Shown in pieces: positions 35,510 to 45,319 of a stretch of DNA of 64,000 nucleotides. Made by a program: the position numbers and the translations under genes. The stretch spans positions 3,052,001-3,116,000 of the forward strand of contig NZ_CP047029.1 in assembly GCF_009796805.1 (NCBI RefSeq). Reading direction: 5' to 3'. The stretch comes from Algibacter sp. L1A34. GTDB lineage: Bacteria > Bacteroidota > Bacteroidia > Flavobacteriales > Flavobacteriaceae. Each line of letters begins with the position of its first letter. The first letter of the stretch is position 1. The notes under the pieces are model-generated. The model was not told where the DNA came from, made no database searches, and was given only the letters and a program-made list of their open reading frames with translations.

Positions 35510-37960
35510 ATGAAAAAATCAAAATTTACAACTCTTGACAGTTTGTCATTACAGGAATTTGATGAAAACTCAGAATTAATTCCATTAATGACGCCTGAAG
35601 ATGAAGAAGCTATAAATAATGAAGAATTGCCAGAAACATTGCCAATTCTTTCATTACGAAATACGGTATTGTTTCCTGGTGTAGTAATTCCAATTACTGC
35701 AGGACGAGATAAATCGATAAAATTGATAAATGATGCAAACAAAGGCGGAAAAGTTATTGGTGTTGTCGCTCAAAAGGATGAATCTGTAGAAAACCCGTCG
35801 GCTAGTGAAATTCACGAAACAGGAACGGTAGCACGTATTTTACGTGTTTTAAAAATGCCTGATGGTAATGTAACAGTTATTATTCAGGGCAAAAAACGCT
35901 TTAAAGTAGCAGAAGTGCTTACGGAAGAACCGTATATGACTGCTACCATTAGAGATATTTCTGAAGCTAAACCAGCCATTAAAAACAAAGAGTTTTCAGC
36001 TATTATAGAATCAATAAAAGAGTTAGCTCTAGAAATTATAAAAGAAAGCCCGAACATACCAAGCGAGGCATCTTTCGCTATAAAAAATATTGAAAGCAAT
36101 TCGTTTTTAATAAACTTTGTATCGTCTAATATGAATCTTTCAGTGATCGAAAAACAGTCGCTTTTAGAAATGGACGATCTTAAATCGCGTGCCTTAGCAA
36201 CCTTGAAATTCATGAATGTTGAGTTTCAAAAATTAGAACTTAAGAATGATATTCAGTCTAAAGTTCAAATGGATATGAGTCAGCAGCAACGTGAATATTT
36301 TCTTCATCAACAAATGAAAACTATTCAAGAAGAATTGGGTGGTGTAAGTCATGATGAGGAAATCGAAGAAATGAAAATCAAGGCGAAATCTAAGCTTTGG
36401 GATAAAACAGTTGCTAAGCACTTTGAAAAAGAAGTTGCAAAAATGCAACGCATGAACCCGCAAGTTGCAGAGTATTCTATACAGCGTAACTATTTAGAGT
36501 TGTTTTTAGATTTACCATGGAATAAGTTTAGTAAAGATAAGTTCGATTTAAAACGTGCTATGAAAATTCTAGATCGCGATCATTTTGGTTTAGAAGATGT
36601 AAAGCGCCGTATTATAGAATATTTAGCAGTTTTAAAACTTCGTAACGATATGAAATCGCCTATTTTATGTTTGTACGGACCTCCGGGAGTTGGTAAAACA
36701 TCTTTAGGAAAATCTATTGCAGAAGCTTTAGGACGTGAATATGTTAGAATTTCATTAGGTGGTTTAAGAGATGAAGCTGAAATTCGTGGACACCGTAAAA
36801 CTTATATTGGTGCTATGCCAGGGCGTATTATTCAGAGCTTGAAAAAAGCGGGAACATCGAATCCTGTTTTTGTTTTAGATGAAATTGATAAGTTAGCAAA
36901 TTCACATCAAGGCGATCCATCTTCAGCTATGCTTGAAGTTTTAGATCCTGAGCAAAACAGTGAGTTTCATGATAACTTCTTAGAAATGGGTTACGACCTA
37001 TCTAAAGTGATGTTTATAGCAACCTCCAACAGTTTAAATACTATACAGCCAGCTTTGCGTGACCGTATGGAAATTATAAATGTAACGGGTTATACCATTG
37101 AGGAAAAGGTTGAAATTGGTAAACGTCATTTACTTCCAAAGCAGTTAAAAGAGCACGGATTAACTTCCGATAACTTAAAAATAGGCAAACCGCAATTAGA
37201 AAAAATTGTTGAAGGATACACACGAGAATCTGGTGTGCGTGGTTTAGATAAGCAAGTGGCAAAAATGGTGCGTTATGCAGCCAAAAATATAGCCATGGAA
37301 GAAGATTATAATGTAAAAGTTTCTAACGAAGATATTATTGAAGTATTGGGTGGTCCAAAAATGGAGCGCGATAAATACGAAAATAATAACGTAGCTGGTG
37401 TTGTTACAGGTTTAGCCTGGACGAGCGTTGGTGGTGATATTCTGTTTATAGAGTCTATTATTTCTAAAGGAAAAGGAGTGATGACGATTACAGGAAATCT
37501 TGGTAAGGTTATGAAAGAATCGTCTACCATTGCCATGGAATATATAAAATCTTATGCTGAAGAATTTGGAATAGATCCAACGGTATTCGATAAATATAAT
37601 GTACATATTCACGTGCCAGAAGGCGCTACTCCAAAAGATGGACCAAGTGCAGGTGTAACTATGCTAACCTCACTCGTATCTTTATTTACTCAGAAAAAAG
37701 TAAAGAAAAGTTTAGCGATGACAGGAGAGATTACATTACGTGGAAAAGTTTTACCAGTTGGTGGAATTAAAGAGAAAATTTTAGCAGCAAAACGCGCTAG
37801 GATTAAAGAAATCTTGTTGTGCGAAGAAAATCGTCGTGATATAGAAGAGATTAAACCTGAATATTTAAAAGGGTTAACGTTTCATTATGTTACAGAAATG
37901 AGTGATGTTATTAAGTATGCAATTACTGATGAAAAGGTGAAAAATGCTAAACTATTATAG
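35510..37960 (+). CDS. lon: ATP-dependent protease La
   Basis: 816 aa. Lon N-terminal substrate-binding domain (~40-240: [18 protein letters not shown]), AAA+ module (Walker A GPPGVGKT at 390-397; Walker [10 protein letters not shown]) and C-terminal protease domain with Ser713 (DGPSAG) and Lys756 (GGIKEK) forming the catalytic dyad. It degrades misfolded and regulatory proteins in the cytoplasm. The N-terminal ~35 residues are an acidic extension. Monocistronic, ended by the terminator at 37978-38009. No clear TAnnTTTG box in the 160 nt upstream, so a different (for example stress) control is possible. Confidence 0.97.
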   Translation: MKKSKFTTLDSLSLQEFDENSELIPLMTPEDEEAINNEELPETLPILSLRNTVLFPGVVIPITAGRDKSIKLINDANKGGKVIGVVAQKDESVENPSASEIHETGTVARILRVLKMPDGNVTVIIQGKKRFKVAEVLTEEPYMTATIRDISEAKPAIKNKEFSAIIESIKELALEIIKESPNIPSEASFAIKNIESNSFLINFVSSNMNLSVIEKQSLLEMDDLKSRALATLKFMNVEFQKLELKNDIQSKVQMDMSQQQREYFLHQQMKTIQEELGGVSHDEEIEEMKIKAKSKLWDKTVAKHFEKEVAKMQRMNPQVAEYSIQRNYLELFLDLPWNKFSKDKFDLKRAMKILDRDHFGLEDVKRRIIEYLAVLKLRNDMKSPILCLYGPPGVGKTSLGKSIAEALGREYVRISLGGLRDEAEIRGHRKTYIGAMPGRIIQSLKKAGTSNPVFVLDEIDKLANSHQGDPSSAMLEVLDPEQNSEFHDNFLEMGYDLSKVMFIATSNSLNTIQPALRDRMEIINVTGYTIEEKVEIGKRHLLPKQLKEHGLTSDNLKIGKPQLEKIVEGYTRESGVRGLDKQVAKMVRYAAKNIAMEEDYNVKVSNEDIIEVLGGPKMERDKYENNNVAGVVTGLAWTSVGGDILFIESIISKGKGVMTITGNLGKVMKESSTIAMEYIKSYAEEFGIDPTVFDKYNVHIHVPEGATPKDGPSAGVTMLTSLVSLFTQKKVKKSLAMTGEITLRGKVLPVGGIKEKILAAKRARIKEILLCEENRRDIEEIKPEYLKGLTFHYVTEMSDVIKYAITDEKVKNAKLL

Positions 37961-37977
37961 ATTTTGATTAATTTAAG

Positions 37978-38009
37978 AAAGCCTCGACTAAGTCGAGGCT
38001 TTTTTTTTG
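37978..38009 (+). terminator. Terminator of lon
   Basis: GC-rich stem GCCTCGACT/AGTCGAGGC followed by nine T, 17 nt after the lon stop. Confidence 0.9.
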
Positions 38010-38138
38010 ATTTCATATTAAAGAATGTTCTTTTCATCGAAAAACCTAGGTTAAAACTACTAGTGATTCTTTTTTAATTAAAATAAAAGATACATGTCTT
38101 CGTTTTAAGATAGATTTATTTTCTTTGCAGCTTGAAAT

Positions 38139-39158
38139 ATGTTTAAAAATATTGCTACGTTTTTTTGTTTTTCTTTTGGCTTATTTGCGTCTGCGCAAGT
38201 AGGTGGAGAATCTACGTATCAATTTTTAAATTTAGTATCATCGCCACGACAAGCCGCTTTAGGGGGCAAAGTATTAACAAATGTGGATTATGATGTTACT
38301 CAAGCTCTGTACAATCCGGCTACCATAAATGTAGAAATGGATAATCAATTAGCCTTAAACTATGTGAGTTATTTAGGAGGGATAGGTTACGGTACAGCCG
38401 CCTATGCTTATACTCTTGATAGACGAACACAAACCATTCATGCCGGTATAACTTATGTTAATTATGGTGATTTTGATGGTTATGATGAAGATGGAAACTC
38501 TACAGGAACTTTTAGCGGAAGCGAAACAGCTTTATCCTTAGGTTATGCTACTCAAGTAGGGTATTCAGATTTTTATTTCGGTGCAAACTTAAAATTAATT
38601 ACTTCAAAATTAGAACAATACAGTTCCTTTGGTGCGGCTGTGGATTTAGGATTAATTTATATTAATGAAGATTTAGATTTTAATGCGGCTTTGGTTGTCC
38701 GAAATTTAGGAGGGCAAATTACAACGTATGCTGGTTTAAATGAGTCGTTGCCTTTCGAGGTAAGTTTAGGATTATCTCAAAGGTTAGAACATGTACCAAT
38801 ACGTTGGCATGTTACTTTTGAAAATTTACAAGAATGGCCTATTGCTAGACCCAATCCTGCGCGTGAAACTAGTGATTTAAGTGGAGGTAGCTCTTCTGAG
38901 GAAATTGGATTTATAGGCCAAGTTATTAGGCATACAATTTTAGGTGCCGAACTTTTTCCTGAAAGCGGTTTTAATATTCGTTTAGGTTATAATTTTAGAA
39001 GAGGCGAGGAACTCCGAATTGTAGATCAGCGTAATTTTTCTGGTGTTTCCGCAGGTATTTCAATTAAAATGAATAAAATGCGCTTTAGTTATACACATTC
39101 AAAATATACGAGTGCTGCAAATGCTAATTTTTTTGGATTACAAATAGATTTACGGTAA
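38139..39158 (+). CDS. porQ: Type IX secretion system protein PorQ
   Basis: 339 aa with a signal peptide (MFKNIATFFCFSFGLFASAQ). The opening VGGESTYQFLNLVSSPRQAALGGK matches PorQ, and the remainder is an amphipathic beta-barrel (NPATINVEMDNQLALNYVSYLGGI, GDFDGYDEDGNSTGTF, FFGLQIDLR at the end). In P. gingivalis, PorQ acts with PorV/PorU/PorZ in the outer-membrane attachment complex of T9SS, which fits the two T9SS cargo genes in this window. The PorQ-cmk order is common in Bacteroidota. Confidence 0.9.
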   Translation: MFKNIATFFCFSFGLFASAQVGGESTYQFLNLVSSPRQAALGGKVLTNVDYDVTQALYNPATINVEMDNQLALNYVSYLGGIGYGTAAYAYTLDRRTQTIHAGITYVNYGDFDGYDEDGNSTGTFSGSETALSLGYATQVGYSDFYFGANLKLITSKLEQYSSFGAAVDLGLIYINEDLDFNAALVVRNLGGQITTYAGLNESLPFEVSLGLSQRLEHVPIRWHVTFENLQEWPIARPNPARETSDLSGGSSSEEIGFIGQVIRHTILGAELFPESGFNIRLGYNFRRGEELRIVDQRNFSGVSAGISIKMNKMRFSYTHSKYTSAANANFFGLQIDLR

Positions 39159-39217
39159 TCGTTAAGTTTTCAAACTTAATTTAGACTGTTTAGTTTTATA
39201 CTTTATAATTCTTTAAG

Positions 39218-39225
39218 TATTTTTG
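39218..39225 (+). promoter_or_regulatory. Promoter -7 box for cmk
   Basis: TATTTTTG matches TAnnTTTG, 36 nt before the cmk ATG, so cmk has a promoter separate from porQ. Confidence 0.5.
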
Positions 39226-39261
39226 AACTTTCAAAATAGTCACTTTTCAATTTAAAAATAC

Positions 39262-39957
39262 ATGAATAAAATTACTATAGCCATCGACGGGTTTTCTTCA
39301 ACCGGAAAAAGTACCGTAGCAAAACAACTTGCTAAATATTTTGGTTACGTGTATGTCGATTCTGGCGCCATGTATCGTGCGGTGACTTATTATGCCATGC
39401 AAAATGGATTAATTTCTAAGGAAGATTTTAATATTGAAGCTTTAATTTATCAGCTAGATAATATTAATATCACTTTTAAATTTAATGAAAATTTAGGCTT
39501 TGCCGAAGTGTATTTAAATAACGAAAATATAGAAAGAGCTATTAGAACGCTAGAGGTTTCTAGCTTTGTTAGTAAAGTGGCTGCCATTTCGGAGGTTAGA
39601 CAAAAACTTGTTGAACAACAACAAAAAATGGGGCAGGATAAAGGTGTTGTTATGGATGGCAGAGATATCGGGACCGTAGTTTTTAAAGATGCTGAGCTTA
39701 AATTGTACATGATCGCTTCCGCGGAAAAAAGAGCCATTCGCCGGTTCGATGAACTTATTGAGCGTGGAGATAACGTTTTATATGAAGATGTATTGAAAAA
39801 CGTTCAAGAACGTGACTTTATAGATTCTACTCGAGAAGATTCGCCTTTAGTTAAAGCCGATGATGCTATTGAAATAGATAATTCAGACATGACATTGGAT
39901 GAACAATTCGATAAAATTTTACGTCTTGCCAAAATGACAATTGAGGATTGTGAATAG
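39262..39957 (+). CDS. cmk: Cytidylate kinase
   Basis: 231 aa with the P-loop GFSSTGKST (residues 10-18), VDSGAMYRAVTYYA, and the CMP-binding motif MDGRDIGTVVF followed by RAIRRFDELIERG and RDFIDSTREDSPL (LID/CMP-specific region). It phosphorylates CMP and dCMP in pyrimidine nucleotide recycling. It stands between porQ and a LysM gene and upstream of rpsA; cmk-rpsA linkage is widespread in bacteria, here broken by the opposite-strand LysM gene. Confidence 0.95.
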   Translation: MNKITIAIDGFSSTGKSTVAKQLAKYFGYVYVDSGAMYRAVTYYAMQNGLISKEDFNIEALIYQLDNINITFKFNENLGFAEVYLNNENIERAIRTLEVSSFVSKVAAISEVRQKLVEQQQKMGQDKGVVMDGRDIGTVVFKDAELKLYMIASAEKRAIRRFDELIERGDNVLYEDVLKNVQERDFIDSTREDSPLVKADDAIEIDNSDMTLDEQFDKILRLAKMTIEDCE

Positions 39958-40024
39958 TATTTCAGTTGGCAGTATTCAGTAAAAAGTAAACAACATTTAA
40001 TTATTTAACTTCAAAATAAAACAT

Positions 40025-40064
40025 AAAAAAACGAACGCCTAAATAAATAGACGTTCGTTTTTTT
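40025..40064. terminator. Bidirectional terminator between cmk and the LysM gene
   Basis: AAAAAAACGAACG (40025-40037) pairs with CGTTCGTTTTTTT (40052-40064). Convergent genes on both sides. Confidence 0.85.
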
Positions 40065-40082
40065 ATAAATATGTTCTACTCC

Positions 40083-40463
40083 TTATAAATTAGGAATAAT
40101 TAATTCTTGGTCTGGGTGAATTACATCTGGATTTTTTAAGATATCAGAGTTTGCCTTAAAAATATCTTGATATTTAGCAGCTTTACCATAGTATTGAATT
40201 GCTATTTTTCCTAGAGTCTCACCGCTTTTTACAGTATGTCTATGAAAAACAGTTTCGTCAGCCACTTTAATATCAGCCATAATGTCTGTTGGGTTGTCTC
40301 CACCAATTTCTTTAATTTTATCCCAAATTAGGTTTTTCTCGTATGGAGTATTTGCTGTTCCTGTAACTTTTAATTGTCCGTTTTCTTCTTTAACATCACC
40401 ATTTTGGATGTTTAAAGATTCGCCTAGATCTAATACAGATTGGTACTTTGCTTTCATTGTCAT
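40083..40463 (-). CDS. LysM domain protein (YgaU/Kbp-like)
   Basis: 126 aa with no signal peptide. The first ~70 residues form a BON-like domain (LNIQNGDVKEENGQLKVTGTANTPYEKNLIWDKIK), and residues ~76-126 a LysM domain (HTVKSGETLGKIAIQYYGKAAKYQDIFKANSDILKNPDVIHPDQELIIP). The BON-LysM order matches E. coli YgaU/Kbp, a small cytoplasmic potassium-binding protein; that function is inferred by similarity only. The start may be at 40463 or at the second ATG, 40457. Confidence 0.85.
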   Translation of the reverse strand: MTMKAKYQSVLDLGESLNIQNGDVKEENGQLKVTGTANTPYEKNLIWDKIKEIGGDNPTDIMADIKVADETVFHRHTVKSGETLGKIAIQYYGKAAKYQDIFKANSDILKNPDVIHPDQELIIPNL

Positions 40464-40606
40464 AAGTGTAGATTTTAATTTTGTTTACAGGTTCAATATA
40501 GCAAAACGGGTGCCAAGTTTAAAGTTTTATTTCAATTTTATTATTTTACTAGCAATCAGTAGTTTAAAATAGTTTATACAAATTAGGCTAATTGATTGAA
40601 AATATG

Positions 40607-40614
40607 TATTTTTG
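40607..40614 (+). promoter_or_regulatory. Promoter -7 box for rpsA
   Basis: TATTTTTG (TAnnTTTG) places the transcription start near 40620 and gives rpsA a leader of about 168 nt. Confidence 0.6.
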
Positions 40615-40620
40615 CACTCC

Positions 40621-40787
40621 TTTTAGCGAATTATTGGAAAAGATAAAAGGAATGAAAATTATATAAAAATAACACTTCTGTGTGTTACTCGCTTAAATCT
40701 TCCAAAACATATAGAATACAAAAACATAATGTTGTTTTATTTCCGCGAAAGCGTATGTATTTAAAACACGTTATTAAATTTAATTAA
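40621..40787 (+). promoter_or_regulatory. Structured 5' leader of rpsA
   Basis: The leader holds several pairings visible by eye. One is a hairpin AACAC/GTGTT (40671-40686). The second is TTGG..AAGAT (40634-40644) with ATCTTCCAA (40697-40705), which crosses a possible AGCGA/TCGCT pairing (40625-40629 with 40689-40693). The third is a 13-bp stem with one bulge (40726-40739 with 40762-40774) enclosing CGC-GAAA-GCG (40744-40753), a GNRA-type tetraloop. The last stem ends 13 nt before the ATG. S1 represses its own translation in E. coli, so a similar feedback element is inferred. Confidence 0.5.
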
Positions 40788-42620
40788 ATGGCGGAAAACG
40801 CAAACCCAGCTGAAGTTGAAGCAACTGACGCAAACCCTGTTGAAGCTCCAGTTGTATCTGAAGCAAAAGCAAACCCTGAAAAATTCTTAGCAGATTTTAA
40901 CTGGCACAATTACGAAGAAGGAATTGATGAAGTTGATAGTCAGCAATTAGAAGAGTTTGAAAAATTAGTAGCTGAAAATTTCGTTGACACATTAAACGAT
41001 GAGGTTGTTGAAGGTACAGTAGTACACATTTCTGATAGAGATGCTATTATTGATATTAACGCAAAATCTGAAGGTGTTATTTCTTTAAACGAATTTCGTT
41101 ACAACCCAGGTTTATCTGTAGGTGATAAAGTTGAAGTATTAATTGATGTGCGTGAAGATGCAACTGGTCAATTAATCTTATCTCACAGAAAAGCTCGTGT
41201 AATCCAAGCATGGGATCGTGTAAATAAAGCACACGAAACTGGAGAAATCGTTAACGGTTTTGTAAAATGCAGAACTAAAGGTGGTATGATTGTAGATGTT
41301 TTCGGAATTGAAGCATTCTTACCAGGATCTCAAATTGATGTTAAACCAATTAGAGATTACGATCAATATGTAAACAAAACTATGGAATTCAAAGTTGTGA
41401 AAATCAACCATGAATTTAAAAACGTTGTTGTTTCTCATAAAGCTTTAATTGAAGCTGATATTGAAATCCAGAAAAAAGAAATTATTGGTCAATTAGAAAA
41501 AGGTCAAGTATTAGAAGGTATTGTTAAAAATATTACTTCTTACGGTGTATTCATCGATCTTGGTGGTGTTGACGGATTAGTTCACATTACAGATTTATCT
41601 TGGTCTAGAATCAACCATCCAAATGAGATTGTTGAATTAGATCAAAAATTAAATGTTGTAATTCTTGACTTTGATGAAAACAAATCTAGAATCCAATTAG
41701 GTCTTAAACAATTATCTAAACATCCATGGGAAGCTCTTGCAGAAGAGGTGAAAGTTGGTGATAAAGTAAAAGGTAAAGTTGTTGTAATCGCTGATTACGG
41801 TGCATTTATCGAAGTTGCAGATGGTGTTGAAGGTTTAATTCACGTTTCTGAAATGTCTTGGTCTACGCATTTACGTTCTGCTCAAGATTTCGTTTCTGTT
41901 GGAGATGAAGTTGAAGCAGTAATCTTAACTTTAGATAGAGAAGATCGTAAAATGTCTCTTGGTATCAAGCAATTATCTGCAGATCCATGGACAGATATTA
42001 CTACTAAATACCCATTAGCTTCTAAGCATACAGGTATTGTACGTAACTTTACAAACTTTGGTGTTTTTGTTGAATTAGAAGAAGGAATTGACGGATTAAT
42101 TTATATCTCTGATTTATCTTGGACTAAGAAAATTAAACATCCATCTGAATTCTGCGCTGTTGGCGATAAATTAGATGTAGTTGTATTAGAGTTAGATGTT
42201 GAAGGTCGTAAATTATCTTTAGGACACAAACAAACAACTGTTAACCCTTGGGATAAATACGAAACTGAGTTTGCTTTAGATACAGTTCACAACGCTGCAA
42301 TCACTGAGATTGTTGATAAAGGAGCTACTATCGAGTTTAACGAAGATATCGTTGCATTTGTACCATCTCGTCACTTAGAGAAAGAAGACGGAACTAAGCT
42401 TAAGAAAGGTGAAGCTGCAGACTTTAAAATTATTGAATTCAACAAAGAATTCAAAAGAGTTGTAGCATCTCACACTGCTGTATTTAGAGCAGAAGAAGCT
42501 AAAATGGTTAAGCAAGCAGTAAGAAAAGCTGAATCTCAAGCAGCAGAGTCAAAACCTACTTTAGGTGATGCCAATGATGCTTTACAAGCGCTTAAAGATA
42601 AAATGGACGGAAAAATATAA
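40788..42620 (+). CDS. rpsA: 30S ribosomal protein S1
   Basis: 610 aa with six S1 (OB-fold) repeats at roughly 75-140, 160-225, 240-310, 325-395, 415-480 and 500-565; the third to fifth are the best conserved (GIVKNITSYGVFIDLGGVDGLVHITDLSW, GAFIEVADGVEGLIHVSEMSW, FGVFVELEEGIDGLIYISDLSW). An acidic, Ala/Glu-rich N-terminal extension (~65 residues) and a charged C-terminal tail flank them. S1 binds mRNA and helps unfold it at the ribosome. This matters more in Bacteroidota, where initiation largely lacks Shine-Dalgarno pairing. Highly biased, clean coding sequence. Confidence 0.97.
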   Translation: MAENANPAEVEATDANPVEAPVVSEAKANPEKFLADFNWHNYEEGIDEVDSQQLEEFEKLVAENFVDTLNDEVVEGTVVHISDRDAIIDINAKSEGVISLNEFRYNPGLSVGDKVEVLIDVREDATGQLILSHRKARVIQAWDRVNKAHETGEIVNGFVKCRTKGGMIVDVFGIEAFLPGSQIDVKPIRDYDQYVNKTMEFKVVKINHEFKNVVVSHKALIEADIEIQKKEIIGQLEKGQVLEGIVKNITSYGVFIDLGGVDGLVHITDLSWSRINHPNEIVELDQKLNVVILDFDENKSRIQLGLKQLSKHPWEALAEEVKVGDKVKGKVVVIADYGAFIEVADGVEGLIHVSEMSWSTHLRSAQDFVSVGDEVEAVILTLDREDRKMSLGIKQLSADPWTDITTKYPLASKHTGIVRNFTNFGVFVELEEGIDGLIYISDLSWTKKIKHPSEFCAVGDKLDVVVLELDVEGRKLSLGHKQTTVNPWDKYETEFALDTVHNAAITEIVDKGATIEFNEDIVAFVPSRHLEKEDGTKLKKGEAADFKIIEFNKEFKRVVASHTAVFRAEEAKMVKQAVRKAESQAAESKPTLGDANDALQALKDKMDGKI

Positions 42621-42667
42621 TTATTAATTTTCTGTTTCCGTGTAAACGGAAGTCTATTTATAAAATT

Positions 42668-42697
42668 AAAGCTCCTCAGAAATGAGGAGCTTTTTTT
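42668..42697 (+). terminator. Terminator of rpsA
   Basis: AAAGCTCCTCA-GAAA-TGAGGAGC followed by seven T, an 8 to 11 bp GC-containing stem with a GAAA tetraloop. Confidence 0.92.
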
Positions 42698-43010
42698 GTG
42701 ATTATAAGTGATTTTGAATGGTGTTTAAATAGCCGAAGATTGCTTGGTATATATTGTTCTTATTTTGATCGTTTTTTAAGTTTTATACTGTGAAGAAAAT
42801 CTTTAGTAACTCACTAAAGATTTTTGATTTCGAAATTTAAACAACTAGTTGTGAATTACAATAGAAAGCAAGCCCTATAGTAAACGATATGTTTTAAATA
42901 GTATAACGGTAACACTCTTAATTCTAAGGCTACTTCGGGAACTAAATGGTATTATAAAATAAGAATCGATATAATCAGAAAAAGTATAAACAAAACCTTC
43001 TAAAATTAAA
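42698..43010. other. Gene-free stretch with a hairpin and a possible gene relic
   Basis: No full ORF. It contains a 12-bp hairpin (42796-42807 with 42813-42824) that looks like an orphan terminator. An in-frame run on the plus strand around 42907-42996 encodes NTLNSKATSGTKWYYK and more before a stop, which reads like protein sequence but has no start and is preceded by stops. This suggests remains of a lost gene. Confidence 0.4.
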
Positions 43011-43042
43011 AACCCAGAACAATATAGTTATTGTTCTGGGTT
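43011..43042 (-). terminator. Terminator of the GH3 gene
   Basis: Fourteen-bp perfect stem (43011-43024 with 43029-43042), TAGT loop, T-rich on the minus strand, 64 nt past the stop at 43106. Confidence 0.8.
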
Positions 43043-43105
43043 AAATAATGGATTGTATCTTTTAGTAGTCTGTTATGATTACTTAGAACATAAAAATGTT
43101 AATTT

Positions 43106-45319
43106 TTATTGAACACTTATTTTTATTGTTTTTGAAATATTATTGGATGCATTACCAACATAGATTAGATAGTCGCCCTTTTCAATGCTCCAATCGGATA
43201 TAGATTCGTTATAATAAGCTAAAGAACTTACAGGAATACTAATGCTTACATTTTTAGATTCTCCTTTTGTAAGCGATGCTTTATTAAAACCTTTTAATTC
43301 TTTTAAAGCTCTTTTTACTTTAGAGTTTTTCTTACCAATATAGACCTGTACAACTTCGTCTCCTTCAAGATTACCTGTATTGTTTATACTGCAAGAGACT
43401 GTAATGTTATCTTTTGTATTATACTTATTTTGGTCCGCTTTAATATTTGATAGACTAAATTTTGTGTAAGATAAGCCATAACCAAATGCATATTGCGAGG
43501 CAATCTTTTTGGTATCGTGCCATCTGTAGCCAACTAAAATATCTTCTTTGTAATATTGATTTGTTCCATCTCCAGGATAAGATATTTCGCCGTAAAAGTG
43601 AGCGCCATTATCTTTTAATTTTTTAGGAAAAGAGAAGGGTAATTTTCCAGAAGGATTTACATCTCCACTAACAACATCTGCAATAGCATGGCCAGCCATA
43701 CTACCTAAATACCAAGTTTGCAATAAACCATCAACTTTAGATAACCAAGGTGTTTCAACTGCATTTCCAGTAACTAGCAACATGCCTAATTTTGGTGAAA
43801 CTGCTTTTAATTGGTTAATTAGCTCTTCTTGATTATATGGTAACTCGTAAGATTGTCTATCATCACCTTCGCAATCTTGTAAGTGGCTTTTGTTTAATCC
43901 GCCAACGTATAAAACAATATCTGCTTTTTTAGCGGTTGCAATAGCTTCTATTCTCAATGAATCTTGATTTAAATTAGAAGGAATTATATTATCGTAAACC
44001 GAAGAACCAGTATGATATCCCATGGCATGGATTATTTTAGCTTTTTTGTAGCGTTGTTTTAATCCTTCAAGCGGAGATATTTCAAATTTGGGTTTTAATT
44101 CCGAAGAACCACCACCAGCAGTCATAGAGCGAGTTGCGTTTTCACCTATCACAGCGATTGTTAATCCTTCTTTATCTTCAATAGGAAAGAAATTATTTTC
44201 ATTTTTTAATAACACAATACCTTCAGTTGCAATTTTTCTAGCAACATCATGATGTTCTTTATTATTTATTTTTCCTAATGCTTTATTTGGGTTCATGTTA
44301 GTTCGATACATAAGTCTTAAAATACGTCTAACTTTATCGTTAACCAAAGCTTCATCCATGTCTCCATTTTTAATAGCTTTAAGAAAAGGTGAAGCTAAAT
44401 AGTAGTGATCATAGTGGTTTGCTGTAGATGTTCCTAAGCCATCTGTTCCAGTTCCCATTTCCATATCTAAGCCATAAAGAGCAGATTCCTCTGTGGAGTG
44501 TGCGCCACTCCAATCGCTTATTACAACACCATCAAAGCCCCAATCTTTTTTCAATATATCGTTTAGCAACAATTCATTATGACATGCAAATTGACCTCTG
44601 ACTTTATTATAAGCACCCATAATAGACCATACGCCTGCTTCTTGAACAGAGGCTTTAAAGGCTGGTAGGTATATTTCATGCAATGCTCTATCACTAACTT
44701 CAACATTTATAATATTACGCCAATGTTCTTGATTGTTTAGTGCATAATGTTTAACACAAGCGGCTACACCATTTTTCTGAACGCCCTTTATATATGGTAC
44801 TACCATTTTTGAAGCCAAATATGGGTCTTCTCCTAAATACTCGAAGTTTCTTCCGTTTAGAGGTGTTCTGTAAATATTTACACCAGGACCTAATAGTACA
44901 TCTTTTTCTCTGTAAAGGGCTTCTTCTCCAACACTCATTCCATATTGAGCGGATAGTTCTGGTCTAAATGTAGCAGCCAAACATGTAAGTGCAGGGAAAG
45001 CGGTTATAGAATCGTTAGTCCATCCAGCATAATCCCAAGAATCCCAACTAATTTCTGCTCTAACACCGTGTGGACCATCGGACATCCATATTTCAGGAAT
45101 ACCTAATCTATCAACGCCAGGTGTACTAAATTTTGATTGTGCATGACACATTGCTACTTTTTCTTCTAAAGTAAGTAACGGTAATATGCTGTCAACTTTT
45201 GTGTTTATTTCATCTATACTAAAATTTTTAGATGATTTGTTTTGCGAAAACATGGTGCTACATGTAATAACTGAAAGTAATAACGCGACAACATATTGAT
45301 GCTTAATTGTATTTTTCAT
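43106..45319 (-). CDS. Glycoside hydrolase family 3 (beta-glucosidase-like)
   Basis: 737 aa with a signal peptide (MKNTIKHQYVVALLLSVITCSTMFSQ). GH3 N-terminal TIM-barrel domain (~50-340: SDGPHGVR, FPALTCLAATF, GPGVNIYRTPLNGRNFEYLGEDPYL, CVKHYALNNQEH), with the catalytic nucleophile Asp269 in VVISDWSGAH; GH3 C-terminal alpha/beta domain (~370-600: AVIGENATRSMTAGGGSSELKP, LPFSFPKKL); and a fibronectin III-like domain at the end (VQVYIGK...LKGFNKASLTKGE...VSSLAYYN). It likely acts in the periplasm on beta-linked oligosaccharides; glucosidase versus xylosidase cannot be settled. No SusC/SusD or other carbohydrate genes lie nearby, so it is not in a visible utilisation locus. Confidence 0.9.
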   Translation of the reverse strand: MKNTIKHQYVVALLLSVITCSTMFSQNKSSKNFSIDEINTKVDSILPLLTLEEKVAMCHAQSKFSTPGVDRLGIPEIWMSDGPHGVRAEISWDSWDYAGWTNDSITAFPALTCLAATFRPELSAQYGMSVGEEALYREKDVLLGPGVNIYRTPLNGRNFEYLGEDPYLASKMVVPYIKGVQKNGVAACVKHYALNNQEHWRNIINVEVSDRALHEIYLPAFKASVQEAGVWSIMGAYNKVRGQFACHNELLLNDILKKDWGFDGVVISDWSGAHSTEESALYGLDMEMGTGTDGLGTSTANHYDHYYLASPFLKAIKNGDMDEALVNDKVRRILRLMYRTNMNPNKALGKINNKEHHDVARKIATEGIVLLKNENNFFPIEDKEGLTIAVIGENATRSMTAGGGSSELKPKFEISPLEGLKQRYKKAKIIHAMGYHTGSSVYDNIIPSNLNQDSLRIEAIATAKKADIVLYVGGLNKSHLQDCEGDDRQSYELPYNQEELINQLKAVSPKLGMLLVTGNAVETPWLSKVDGLLQTWYLGSMAGHAIADVVSGDVNPSGKLPFSFPKKLKDNGAHFYGEISYPGDGTNQYYKEDILVGYRWHDTKKIASQYAFGYGLSYTKFSLSNIKADQNKYNTKDNITVSCSINNTGNLEGDEVVQVYIGKKNSKVKRALKELKGFNKASLTKGESKNVSISIPVSSLAYYNESISDWSIEKGDYLIYVGNASNNISKTIKISVQ

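Noticed and set aside
42845-42860. TTGTGAATTACAA palindrome resembling a Crp site
   Set aside because: It has odd spacing (N5), is not upstream of a gene or a -7 box at 36.5 bp, and so fails the pattern seen at the other four sites.
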